Made by a program: the position numbers and the translations under genes
Source: JALOKP01 sp963800865
GTDB taxonomy: Bacteria > Acidobacteriota > Polarisedimenticolia > J045
Direction: 5' to 3'
Assembly: GCA_963800865.1 (NCBI GenBank)
Contig: CAWDCL010000005.1
Coordinates: 248,001-312,000, forward strand
DNA: 64,000 nt
The notes under the pieces: model-generated
Told to the model about the DNA's origin: nothing
What the model saw: the letters and a program-made list of their open reading frames with translations, nothing else
Databases searched by the model: none
Part shown: piece by piece, positions 17,507 through 27,882 of the stretch
How positions within the stretch are numbered: position 1 is the first letter of the stretch
Layout: the number at the start of each line of letters is the position of its first letter

Positions 17507-19470
17507 ATGGCCCCTTCCGCCGTGTTCCCCTGTCCGCGGGCCTCGCGCTCTGCGCCGCCCTCGCTGCCGGCACCTTCCCCGCCCACGCGGCCGCGCCGGT
17601 CGCGCGCGTCGAGCGCGGACCGGCCGCCGTGCCGGACGGCGTGATCGATCCCGCGACGTTGCCGGTCTACGTCGCAGAATTGCCCGCCGGCCCCCGCGTG
17701 CCGCGGCTGATCCCGAACGTCTTCCCGACCCCGGGCGAGATCCCGGCGGGAGGTCCGGGGGCCGGGCTGTTCCCGGCGCCGACCGGCCCGGGCATCACCC
17801 TCGTCACCGACGAGGCGGTAAACGGCCCGATGACGCTCGGCACCGACGCCCCCCCGGCGATCGACCGGCGGTTCGACGGCCCCTTCGACGGCGGCGTCGC
17901 CCCGCCCGACGCCGTCCTGGCGGTCGGCCGGAACCACGCCGTCTCGCTGATCAACCTGCTGATCGCGACCTACGACAAGACCGGAGTCCTCAAGCAGGGT
18001 CCGTTCACGCTTCGCTCGTTCTTCGGCATCCCGGCCGGCTGGAGCGACTTCGACCCGCTCGCCGTGTACGACCCCTACTCCGACCGCTACATCGTCGCGG
18101 TCCTGACCGACAACGGCTCGGCCTCGGACGCGCGGATCTACATCGCCTTCTCGCAGACCGGCGACGCGACCGGCGTCTGGAACAAGTACTGGATCGACGC
18201 CGACCGCGCCCAGCCCAACATCTGGGCCGACTACGGCTCGATCGGCCTCGACCGGAACGCCGTCTACCTGACCGCGAACATGTTCAACCGCTCGGGCGGA
18301 TTCTCGAACGTCACGCTGTTCATCTACGACAAGGAGGACGGCTACGCGGGCCGGCCTCTCGACAACACCCACCTGGTCGACGTGCGAACCGCCGGCAACG
18401 GGTCTCCGTTCCGGCTGCGGCCGGCCTTCATCGGCGAGGTCGTACCGGGCGATGCCTACTACCTCGCCCACACCGACAGCAGCTTCGGCAGCTCGATGAA
18501 TCTCTTCAAGCTGACCGGGGACCGGTTCGCGTCGCCGGCCCTCGCGGCCAGCGTGGTATCGCTCCCGAGCACCTACTTCCCGACGGGGAACGCGCGGCAG
18601 CCGGGCACCGGCGGCGGCGTGGCGACGCTCGGCGCGAACCTCTGGAACGTCTACTACCGCAATGGAAGGCTCTGGACCGCGATGTCGATCGGCGGCTCGA
18701 GCGGCCTCGCCGCGTGGGTCCACCGGATCAACGTCGCCGCCGAGCCGTTCACGCGCGAACAGACCTACCAGGTCGAGGCCGCCAGCGCCGACCTGTACTT
18801 CCCGTACGTGATTCCCGACGTCGAGGACAACGACTTCGCGATCTTCTCCGCCTACTCTTCCGCCACCGTCTACGCCAGCGGCCGTTACACCAACGTCTCG
18901 GCCGCCGGCACCGTGCGCTACACCGAGAACATGGCGACCGGGACGGTACGCAACGACTCGGGACGCCACGGCGACTATTTCGCCGTCGGAACCGATCCGA
19001 AGGATCCGAACCGCCTCTGGGGCATCGTCCAGTACCAGAAGAACAGCACCTTCTCCGGCAACTCGATCATCGCGTCGGTGCGCTTCGAGGACGTGCCGGT
19101 CCCGTCCGGGCCGCCGCCCGTGCCGGACGGCAAGGTGATCGCCGGCACGCCGGTCAGGGTGCAGCGCGCGGGCGGGAACGTGACGGTCACGTGGGACGCC
19201 ACGAAGTGCCCGCCGGGCGGCAATCACCTCGTCTGGTACGACCTGGCGACGATCGCCTCCTACACGATCCGGCAGACGACGTGCGGCGTCGGGACCTCCG
19301 GGGCGTGGACCGGACCGGCCCCGGTCGGGAACGTCGGCGTGCTCGTCGTCAGCGACGACGCCGTCAACACCGAGGGCTCGTACGGCTCGAACAGCCTGGG
19401 CCAGGAGCGGCCGTCGAGCACCACCGCCTGCGGGATCACCGCGAAGAGCACCGGCGGCACCTGCCCCTGA
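17503..19470 (+). CDS. Large secreted protein of unknown function
   Basis: 655 residues with a Sec signal peptide (about residues 1-29, ending AHAAAP). The body is rich in beta-strand blades with recurring aromatic/Asp turns (WSDFDPLAVYDPYSDRYIVAVL, WADYGSIGLDRNAVYLTANMF, DLYFPYVIPDVEDNDFAIF), suggesting a propeller-like extracellular domain. After a Pro-rich linker near residue 535, a C-terminal module of about 110 residues contains three or four cysteines (ATKCPPGG, RQTTCGVGTSGAW, TTACGITAKSTGGTCP). Such TEGSYGSNS...ERP...C...GTCP ends are, as I recall, common on secreted proteins of Acidobacteria. No catalytic motif is seen. It is coupled to the upstream cyclophilin-like gene. Confidence 0.75.
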   Translation: MNGPFRRVPLSAGLALCAALAAGTFPAHAAAPVARVERGPAAVPDGVIDPATLPVYVAELPAGPRVPRLIPNVFPTPGEIPAGGPGAGLFPAPTGPGITLVTDEAVNGPMTLGTDAPPAIDRRFDGPFDGGVAPPDAVLAVGRNHAVSLINLLIATYDKTGVLKQGPFTLRSFFGIPAGWSDFDPLAVYDPYSDRYIVAVLTDNGSASDARIYIAFSQTGDATGVWNKYWIDADRAQPNIWADYGSIGLDRNAVYLTANMFNRSGGFSNVTLFIYDKEDGYAGRPLDNTHLVDVRTAGNGSPFRLRPAFIGEVVPGDAYYLAHTDSSFGSSMNLFKLTGDRFASPALAASVVSLPSTYFPTGNARQPGTGGGVATLGANLWNVYYRNGRLWTAMSIGGSSGLAAWVHRINVAAEPFTREQTYQVEAASADLYFPYVIPDVEDNDFAIFSAYSSATVYASGRYTNVSAAGTVRYTENMATGTVRNDSGRHGDYFAVGTDPKDPNRLWGIVQYQKNSTFSGNSIIASVRFEDVPVPSGPPPVPDGKVIAGTPVRVQRAGGNVTVTWDATKCPPGGNHLVWYDLATIASYTIRQTTCGVGTSGAWTGPAPVGNVGVLVVSDDAVNTEGSYGSNSLGQERPSSTTACGITAKSTGGTCP

Positions 19471-19482
19471 CCCGCCGCCTGC

Positions 19483-19504
19483 GGGCCGGCACGGAGGCCG
19501 GCCC
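19483..19504 (+). terminator. GC hairpin between secreted protein and alcohol dehydrogenase genes
   Basis: GGGCCGGC-ACGGAG-GCCGGCCC forms an 8-bp stem 12 nt after the stop at 19470. No T tract follows, so it may be only an attenuating structure. Confidence 0.3.
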
Positions 19505-19511
19505 CTGCGGC

Positions 19512-19517
19512 TATGAT
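19512..19517 (+). promoter_or_regulatory. -10 element directly before the alcohol dehydrogenase start
   Basis: TATGAT is followed by 6 nt and the ATG at 19524. No Shine-Dalgarno is present, consistent with a leaderless mRNA. Confidence 0.45.
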
Positions 19518-19523
19518 CGAGCC

Positions 19524-20507
19524 ATGCGCGCGATGGTGCTCGAGCGCGCGGGCCAGCCGCTCGTGCCGCAGGACCTCCCGGAGCCGGTCCCCGGGCCGGG
19601 CGAGGTGCTGCTCGATGTCCTCGCCTGCGGCATCTGCCGCACCGACCTGCACGTCGTCGACGGCGAGCTGAAGCGGCCGAAGCTGCCCCTCGTGCCCGGC
19701 CACCAGGTCGTGGGGCGGGTGCGCGCGACCGGCTCCGGGGTGACCGGTCTGGCCGTGGGGGACCGCGTCGGCGTCCCCTGGCTCGGCTGGACCTGCGGGA
19801 CCTGTCCCGCCTGCGCCCGCGGCCGCGAGAATCTCTGCCCCGCCGCCCGTTTCACCGGCTACGACCGCGACGGCGGCTTCGCCGAGCGCTGCCTCGCCGA
19901 CGCGCGCTACTGCTTCCCGGTCCCGGCGGGCTATCCCGACCGCCAGGCGGCCCCCCTGCTGTGCGCGGGCCTGATCGGCTATCGCGCGCTCTCGATGGCC
20001 GGCGACGCAGCGCTGCTCGGGCTCTACGGCTTCGGCGCCGCGGCGCACATCGTGATCCAGCTCGCGCGGCACCAGGGGCGGCGCGTCTTCGCCTTCACCC
20101 GGCGCGACGACCTGGCCGCGCAGCGCTTCGCCCGTGCGCTGGGAGCGGAGTGGGCCGGCGCGAGCGAGGACGCGCCGCCGGAGCCGCTCGACGCGGCGCT
20201 GCTGTTCGCGCCGGTCGGTGCGCTCGTGCCGCTCGCGCTGCGCGCGGTCGCACCCGGCGGCACCGTCGTCTGCGCCGGGATCTACATGAGCGACATCCCG
20301 TCCTTCCCGTACGCCGCGCTGTGGGGCGAGCGCCGGATCGTGTCGGTCGCCAACCTCACGCGGCGCGACGGCGAGGAGTTCCTGGCGCTCGCGCCGACCG
20401 TCCCGGTGCGGACCGAAGTGACGGCCTTCCCGCTCGCCGCGGCCAACGAGGCGCTGGCCGCGCTGCGCGACGGGCGCCTCGTCGGAGCCGGCGTGCTGGA
20501 GCCCTGA
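19524..20507 (+). CDS. Zinc-dependent alcohol dehydrogenase
   Basis: A 327-residue medium-chain dehydrogenase that interconverts alcohols and aldehydes with NAD(P). The catalytic zinc site is visible as Cys in LACGICRTDLH and the GHQ motif replacing the usual GHE (LPLVPGHQVVGRV). The structural zinc cysteines are in WTCGTCPACARGRENLC. The nucleotide-binding Rossmann segment is LGLYGFGAAAHIVIQLARHQG. It matches the AdhA/zinc-binding alcohol dehydrogenase group found beside acetaldehyde or aldehyde metabolism in many Proteobacteria. It ends 9 nt before the convergent VWA gene. Glutamine in GHQ is characteristic of this subgroup rather than damage. Confidence 0.92.
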   Translation: MRAMVLERAGQPLVPQDLPEPVPGPGEVLLDVLACGICRTDLHVVDGELKRPKLPLVPGHQVVGRVRATGSGVTGLAVGDRVGVPWLGWTCGTCPACARGRENLCPAARFTGYDRDGGFAERCLADARYCFPVPAGYPDRQAAPLLCAGLIGYRALSMAGDAALLGLYGFGAAAHIVIQLARHQGRRVFAFTRRDDLAAQRFARALGAEWAGASEDAPPEPLDAALLFAPVGALVPLALRAVAPGGTVVCAGIYMSDIPSFPYAALWGERRIVSVANLTRRDGEEFLALAPTVPVRTEVTAFPLAAANEALAALRDGRLVGAGVLEP

Positions 20508-20516
20508 GGCCCGGCT

Positions 20517-21595
20517 CTACTCGTAGCCCTGCCGGGCCAGGACCTCGAGCCCCTTGCGATTGACCTCGACCTGGATCGGGCGGTAGGTGCCGTTCGGCGG
20601 CCGCAGCGGCTTGAACCCCAGCCAGTACTGGTGCCGCAGGTCCTTGCGGATGGCGACCGCCGCCTTGTCGGTCTCGAAGAAGTCCTTGGCCAGGAAGAAG
20701 CGGCCGCCGGTCAGGCGCGCGATCTCGCGCAGCGGCCGCAGCGGCGTGGCCTGGGCCCGCTTCTCCTGGATCGCGCGGTCCTCGCCGACCAGCGCGACGA
20801 CGTAGATCGGGACCCCGATCGAGCGTGCCGCGCGGACCGCGTCGGCTTTCTCCTTCTCGCTCGAGTTGTCGAGACCGTCGGTGACGAGCACGATCGCCTG
20901 CCGCTCCCCGGGCGCCGGCGGCAGCTGGGCCGCCGCTTCGTAGAGCGCATCGATGATCGCGGTCCGCCCCTCGCGCCGGAGCGCGACGGCGGTGTCGAGC
21001 AGCGAGAACGGCTCCTCGGTCCAGTCACCGTGCTGCTGCACGCCGTCCGCCGCGAACGAGAGCATCTTCAGCCTGTCGCCGCTCCGGAACTTCCAGAACA
21101 GCGTCTCGAGCGCGTCGCGCGTCCGCTGCTTCTGCAGCGGGGTGCCCATCGAGCCCGAGGTGTCGAGCAGCAGGACGATCCGCGCAGGCCGGTCGGTCTC
21201 CTCCGAGAACCACGCGAGCGGGCGCGCGCGTCCCTCCTCGAGGACCCGGAAGTTCCGGGCCTTGAGGCCGCGGACCGGCCGGCCGCGCCTGTCGACCACC
21301 ACCGACGCCAGCATGACCATCGAGACGTCGACCTGCTCGGTCGGCAGGCCGTCCATCACCTCCGCCAGCTCCGCGTCGGTGAGCGGCGGGCCGCCGGCGT
21401 TGACGCGATCGAGCAGCGCCCGGGCGCGCTGCGTCCTGTCGACGGCCGGGGCGGAGGGAGCGGGAGCGGGAACGGGAGCGGGAGCCGGCCGCGCCGGGGT
21501 CTCCGGCGCGGCGGGCACACCCGTGACGAGGCTGGCGAGGAGAACGGGGAGCGCCAGGAACCGGGACACCGCGGACGCCCGCCGGGCGATGAGGG

Positions 21596-21599
<4 letters not shown>
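20517..21599 (-). CDS. VWA domain protein, VWFA-related acidobacterial type
   Basis: 360 residues. An N-terminal hydrophobic signal or anchor (residues about 13-30) is followed by a Pro/Ala linker built on short PAPAP repeats, then a region with VSMVMLASVVVDRRGRPVRGLKARNFRVLEEG that precedes the VWA domain in TIGR03436-type proteins. The MIDAS metal site is LLLDTSGSMG with further residues in VTDGLDN. The C-terminus LRHQYWLGFKPLRPPNGTYRPIQVEV is also characteristic. The family is expanded in Acidobacteria and probably acts in protein binding at the cell surface. Its ATG overlaps the stop of the acyl-CoA ligase gene by 4 nt. Confidence 0.9.
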
Positions 21600-23371
<1,772 letters not shown>

Positions 23372-23467
23372 CGGGTGGGGGCTCCTTCGAGCTGGCGCGC
23401 GCCGAGGCTTGCGGCGACGAGAGATTAGCAGACCCGGGCGCACCGGGACCCTGCCGGGGGCGGAGGG

Positions 23468-23473
23468 TATACT
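23468..23473 (+). promoter_or_regulatory. -10 element upstream of the secreted TPR gene
   Basis: TATACT with GGG before it lies 12 nt upstream of the ATG at 23486. No ribosome binding site fits between, so the leader would be about 6 nt at most. Confidence 0.4.
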
Positions 23474-23485
23474 CCGAAAACGGCG

Positions 23486-23992
23486 ATGAATCGGTCCTTC
23501 ACTTACTTTTCGGTTGTGTTCGCCGGGCTGGTCCTGGCGGCCTCGGCGGCGGGAACCGCGCGCGCCGCAAAGCCTCCCGCGCCCTCCAGGGCGGACCGGG
23601 AGGCCGCGGCCAAGGTCGCGAAGGACCTGGAGTTCGCGACGGAGATGGTCCGCAAGGGGCTCTGGCGCGAGGCCCTGTTCCGCTGGGAACGCGTCCTGGT
23701 CCAGCGCCCCGACGATCCGCGCCTGCTGAACAACATCGCGGTCGCCCGCGAGGCGCTCGGCGATCGCGAGGGGGCACGCCAGGCGTACGAGCGCGCCCTC
23801 GTGCTGTCGACCGAGCGGCCGATCGACGACAACTTCATCTACTTCCGGCGCGTCGATCCGGCGCCGGAGCCGGCCGCACCGGGGGACGCCGCCGCACCGT
23901 CACCCGCCCCCGTGGACCCGGGCGTCACGCCGCCCGCGGCGCCGGACCCGGCCCCGGACCCGGCGAGAGACGGTTCGGGGAGGCGCCCGTGA
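23486..23992 (+). CDS. Secreted TPR protein
   Basis: 168 residues. A signal peptide (MNRSFTYFSVVFAGLVLAASAAGTARA) is followed by one or two TPR units (about residues 45-115: LEFATEMVRKGLWREALFRWERVL, PDDPRLLNNIAVAREALGDREGARQAYERAL). A Pro/Ala-rich tail of about 45 residues completes it. It probably acts as a small periplasmic scaffold. The stop codon overlaps the GTG of the next gene (GTGA), and the next three genes follow closely, so it is the first gene of an operon of exported proteins. Confidence 0.8.
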   Translation: MNRSFTYFSVVFAGLVLAASAAGTARAAKPPAPSRADREAAAKVAKDLEFATEMVRKGLWREALFRWERVLVQRPDDPRLLNNIAVAREALGDREGARQAYERALVLSTERPIDDNFIYFRRVDPAPEPAAPGDAAAPSPAPVDPGVTPPAAPDPAPDPARDGSGRRP

Positions 23993-24702
23993 TCACGCGC
24001 AGGAGCGCCGCCGCCGCCGCGCGCGCCGCGCTTTCCGTGCTGATCCCCTGCGTGGCCGCCGGTGCGCTCCTCCAGGCCCCGCCGGCCGTCGCCGGCCGCT
24101 GGGAGGAGGTCGCGCTCGAGGTCTCGGTTCCGCCCCGGATCGAGACCTCCCCGGGCGAGACCGTGCTGGTGGCGATGTTCCGCGCCAACGACCACGAGCG
24201 GATCGACATCGGGCTGGAGATGGCGCGCTGGGTGCGCCGCGAGATCGCGCGCAGCACCGACCTCAAGGTGCTCGACGTCCCGCCGCCCGCGATCCCCGAG
24301 CAGCGCCCCGAGAAGCTGGCCGTCAACGACGTCTTCTGGAAGCGCCTGGGTGAGGACTTCCGCGCCGACATCATCGTCTCCGGCGTCGTCGAGTTCTTCG
24401 TCGAGGACCAGTCGGGCTTCGTGACCAGGGACGTCGAGGACCCGGTCACGCTGCAGACCACGCGCCGCACGGTCTACCTCGAGCGCCGCGGCTTCAAGCT
24501 GAAGGTCGAACTGTTCGTCCTCAAGGGAGACAACGGCGCCCTCCTCCTGTCCGACTCCTGGAGCGAGGAGCGGGTGCTCGACGGCACCTCGGCCGAAGAC
24601 CTGCAGATGTTCTACGACAGTCTCGAGATGGCGAAGGACGACCAGCGCGCGGTCTTCGTGCCCATGACGGTGAGAGAGCCGCGCTACCTCTGGCTGGAGT
24701 GA
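23989..24702 (+). CDS. Exported protein of unknown function
   Basis: 237 residues with a Tat/Sec-like N-terminus (MITRRSAAAAARAALSVLIPCVAAGALL). The mature part has alternating strands and helices: GETVLVAMFRANDHERIDIGLEMARWVRREIARSTDLKVLDV resembles the N-terminal half of CsgG/FlgO-like periplasmic proteins, in which a strand is followed by an amphipathic helix and another strand. A similarity this faint is not proof. FRADIIVSGVVEFF and LERRGFKLKVELFVLKGDNGALL complete the sheet. GTG start overlaps the upstream stop. The downstream gene begins 3 nt after its stop. Confidence 0.65.
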   Translation: MITRRSAAAAARAALSVLIPCVAAGALLQAPPAVAGRWEEVALEVSVPPRIETSPGETVLVAMFRANDHERIDIGLEMARWVRREIARSTDLKVLDVPPPAIPEQRPEKLAVNDVFWKRLGEDFRADIIVSGVVEFFVEDQSGFVTRDVEDPVTLQTTRRTVYLERRGFKLKVELFVLKGDNGALLLSDSWSEERVLDGTSAEDLQMFYDSLEMAKDDQRAVFVPMTVREPRYLWLE

Positions 24703-24704
24703 CG

Positions 24705-27700
24705 ATGAGAAGGTCTCCGATTCTCGTTTTCGGCCTCCTGGTGGCCGGCCTGGCCGGCCTGGCCGGCGCGCCGCCCGCGTGGGCGCAGTTCGGCCGCAAC
24801 AAGGTGACCTACGGCGACTTCAAGTGGAAGGTCTACGCCTCGCCCCACTTCGACATCTACTACTACTTCGATGACGACCGCCTGCTGCAGCAGCTCGTCT
24901 CCGAGGCCGAGAGCGCCTACCTCCAGGTCTCGGGGACGCTCGACCACGAGCTGCGGATCCGGATCCCGCTGATCCTCTACCGCAACCACGCCGATTTCGA
25001 GCAGACGAACATCACGCTCGCGGAACTGCCCGAGGGAGTGGGGGCCTTCGCCGAGCCGATCCAGAACCGGATGGTCGTCCCGATCGACGAGCCGTCCGAC
25101 AAGCGGTTCGCGCTGCTCAAGCACGAGCTGACCCACATCTTCGAGTTCGACATCCTGTACGGCGGGTCGCTGCGACGGGCGCTGCGCGGCAATGCGCCGC
25201 TCTGGCTGATGGAAGGCCTCGCCAGCTACGTCGGCGACGACGAGGACAGCTTCGACCAGATGGTCATCCGCGACGCGGTCGTGAACAACATCGTGCCCCC
25301 GATCGCGGCGCTGAACGTCCTGACCTTCCTGACCTATCGTTACGGGAACGCGGTCTTCTCCTACATCGAGGACAAGTACGGCGCCGAGGGCGTGCGCACG
25401 TTCCTGTTCGAGTTCCGGAAGCAGCTCGTCGGCGGCAACGTCGAGAAGGCGTTCAAGGACGCCTTCGGGCTCGATCTCGACCAGTTCGACCGCGAGTTCG
25501 CGCGCTGGCTCCGTCAGCGGTACCTGCCGATCCTGACCAGCAAGCGCGCGCCGGTCGAGTACGGCCCGGAGATCGGCGTCACCAAGCCGGGGCGCTACAC
25601 CTTCTCCCCGGCCCTGAGCCCGAGCGGAGAGCTGATCGCCGCACTCGCGACACCCGCGATGGAGCTGGACGCGGTCGTGCTGTCGGCGAAGGACGGCAAG
25701 CTGGTCCGGAACCTGACCAAGGGGTTCACGACCCGCTTCGAGGACATCATCGCCGGAGCCTTCGAGGCCAAGCGCGACATCACCTGGTCGCCGGACGGGG
25801 ACCGCGTGGCGTTCTTCGTGCGGCGCGAGAACGACCGCCCGCTGATGATCTTCGACGTGACCAACGGCCGGATCGAAGACCGGATCAAGTTCGCGTCGAT
25901 CACCAACGAGAACTCGCCCGCGTTCTCCCCGGACGGGAAGTGGATCGCGTTCTCCGGCAACCGGGACGGGGTCTGGGACATCTTCCTGTACAACCTCGAA
26001 ACGAAGGAGCTGGTCAACGCGACCGAGGACGAGTATTACGACCTCAACCCGTCGTGGTCCCCGGACGGCAAGTCGGTGCTCTACAACCGCCGGATCGGCG
26101 AGTTCCCGAAGATCTTCATGGTCGAGGTGGGTGCCCCCGAGCGCAAGACCCAGCTGACCGCGGGCGCCGCTTCGGACGTGCAGCCCACCTGGTCGCGCGA
26201 CGGCAAGACGATCTACTTCAGCTCCGACCGCGGCCTCTACGGCGTCTACAACCTGCACCGGCTCGATCTCGCGACCGGCGGGATCGAGCGGCTGACCGAC
26301 CTGGTCGGCGGCGCCTTCGGTCCGGTCGAGCTGCTTCCCGATCCGGACCGGATCCCCCAGCTCGCGTACGCGGCGTTCGACGGCGGGACCTTCCGCGTCT
26401 ACCGGATGAAGCTGGCGGGCCCGGCCGTCGAGGCCGCGATCGAAGTCGGGCGCAAGGAGCCGCAGACCTCGCCCCACGCGCCGTCCCGCAGGAAGGCGCG
26501 GAACGGAGGCGAGCGACCCGTCACCCCCGCCCCCGCGCGGCCGCAGTCGTCGCTGCGGCCGTCGCGCCCGGCATCGGGCGTGATGCCGGCCTCGCTCGAT
26601 TGGCAGGTGGAGCCTGCGCTCCCGGAATCGCCGCCGCCCCCGCCCCTGCCCGCGAACCAGGAGCCCCCCGGCGACCTCCTGCGGCAGGACGAAGGCGACA
26701 ACGACCTCGAGCCCTTCACCCCGCCGCTCGATCTCACGCTCGACCCGGACAAGAAGGAGAAGTACCGGGCCAAGTGGGACATCGAGATGCCCGACCTCTT
26801 CGTCGGCGTCACCAACAGCGGCGAGTTCCTGACCAACTTCGTCTTCAACTTCTCCGACCTCCTGGGCGACCAGCGGGTGACCTTCGTGGCCGCGTCGGTG
26901 ACGCAGTACACCAACTTCGACCTCGCCTACTACAACCTCGGCGGCCGGTGGGACTGGGGCGCCCGGCTGTTCGACTACCGCGACTTCTACGTCGCGAGCA
27001 CCGGCTTCCAGACCGAGGCGATCAACCAGCGGCAGCGCTACACGGCGGTCTCGGGGTTCGCCCAGTACCCGTTCAATCGCTACCTGCGGTTCGAAACGAC
27101 CCTCGGCTACGCGCAGCGCCGCTACGACCAGCCGTTCTTCAACCCCAACACCGGACAGACCGAGTTCGCGACCTCGGCCTCCGACTTCCCGTACCTCTCG
27201 GTGGGACTGGTCTACGACTCGGTGCGCTACCAGTACTTCGGGCCCTACCAGGGGAAGCAGGCCTCGCTCACCGTGACCGGCGTTACCTTCACCGGCGGCG
27301 ACGACCAGGGCGAGGACGTGATCCAGTACTCGCTCGACACCCGCTTCTACCAGGGGATCACGCAGCGCAGCCTGCTCGCCCTGCGGCTGATCGGCCTGTT
27401 CCAGACCGGCAACGCGGGAACGCTCTTCGCGATCGGCGGAATCAACGAGATCCGCGGCTACGAGTACAACCAGTTCTTCGGCAACAACTACATCCTGGCC
27501 AACCTCGAGCTGCGCTTTCCGCTGCTCGACTCGATGCGGCTCCCGTTCGGCCTCAACCTGGCCCCGGTGCGCGGGTTCCTCTTCATCGACTTCGGCACGA
27601 CATGGTTCGGCGACCAGGACTACGTCGTCTTCGACGAAGAGACGGGGCTGCCGACCGGCATCGCAAACGGCAAGGCAACCTACTCGAACAAGCTCGGAAC

Positions 27701-27878
27701 CTTCCGCCAGTACCAGGCCACGCTCGACGGCCAGTGGAAGGACTACCACGGCTCGGCGGGGGCCGGCTTCACCGTGCCCGTCCTCGGCCTGCCGATGACG
27801 TGGGCCTTCAGCCGGGTCTACAACGGCGACGGCTTCGATCCCCTCAGCGGGTCGTTCTACATCATCATCAACTGGTAG
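24705..27878 (+). CDS. Peptidase MA-type metallopeptidase / PD40 propeller / BamA-like barrel fusion
   Basis: 1057 residues. Signal peptide (residues 1-27, ending PAWA). Residues 28-290 form a gluzincin peptidase of the MA-like type: HELTH at 140-144 supplies two zinc ligands and the catalytic Glu141, and WLMEG at 170 supplies the third. Residues about 300-570 hold five WD40-like (PD40/TolB) blades, with FSPALSPSGELIA, DITWSPDGDRVAF, NSPAFSPDGKWIAFSGNRDG, LNPSWSPDGKSVLY and VQPTWSRDGKTIYFSSDRG. A Pro-rich linker follows. Residues about 690-1057 form a beta-barrel with the BamA/D15-like GGINEIRGYEYNQF and a terminal FYIIINW strand. The protease should sit on one face of the outer membrane, anchored by its own barrel. 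ATG chosen over GTG at 24699 because of GGAG 5 nt upstream. Confidence 0.85.
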   Translation: MRRSPILVFGLLVAGLAGLAGAPPAWAQFGRNKVTYGDFKWKVYASPHFDIYYYFDDDRLLQQLVSEAESAYLQVSGTLDHELRIRIPLILYRNHADFEQTNITLAELPEGVGAFAEPIQNRMVVPIDEPSDKRFALLKHELTHIFEFDILYGGSLRRALRGNAPLWLMEGLASYVGDDEDSFDQMVIRDAVVNNIVPPIAALNVLTFLTYRYGNAVFSYIEDKYGAEGVRTFLFEFRKQLVGGNVEKAFKDAFGLDLDQFDREFARWLRQRYLPILTSKRAPVEYGPEIGVTKPGRYTFSPALSPSGELIAALATPAMELDAVVLSAKDGKLVRNLTKGFTTRFEDIIAGAFEAKRDITWSPDGDRVAFFVRRENDRPLMIFDVTNGRIEDRIKFASITNENSPAFSPDGKWIAFSGNRDGVWDIFLYNLETKELVNATEDEYYDLNPSWSPDGKSVLYNRRIGEFPKIFMVEVGAPERKTQLTAGAASDVQPTWSRDGKTIYFSSDRGLYGVYNLHRLDLATGGIERLTDLVGGAFGPVELLPDPDRIPQLAYAAFDGGTFRVYRMKLAGPAVEAAIEVGRKEPQTSPHAPSRRKARNGGERPVTPAPARPQSSLRPSRPASGVMPASLDWQVEPALPESPPPPPLPANQEPPGDLLRQDEGDNDLEPFTPPLDLTLDPDKKEKYRAKWDIEMPDLFVGVTNSGEFLTNFVFNFSDLLGDQRVTFVAASVTQYTNFDLAYYNLGGRWDWGARLFDYRDFYVASTGFQTEAINQRQRYTAVSGFAQYPFNRYLRFETTLGYAQRRYDQPFFNPNTGQTEFATSASDFPYLSVGLVYDSVRYQYFGPYQGKQASLTVTGVTFTGGDDQGEDVIQYSLDTRFYQGITQRSLLALRLIGLFQTGNAGTLFAIGGINEIRGYEYNQFFGNNYILANLELRFPLLDSMRLPFGLNLAPVRGFLFIDFGTTWFGDQDYVVFDEETGLPTGIANGKATYSNKLGTFRQYQATLDGQWKDYHGSAGAGFTVPVLGLPMTWAFSRVYNGDGFDPLSGSFYIIINW

Positions 27879-27882
27879 CGGC

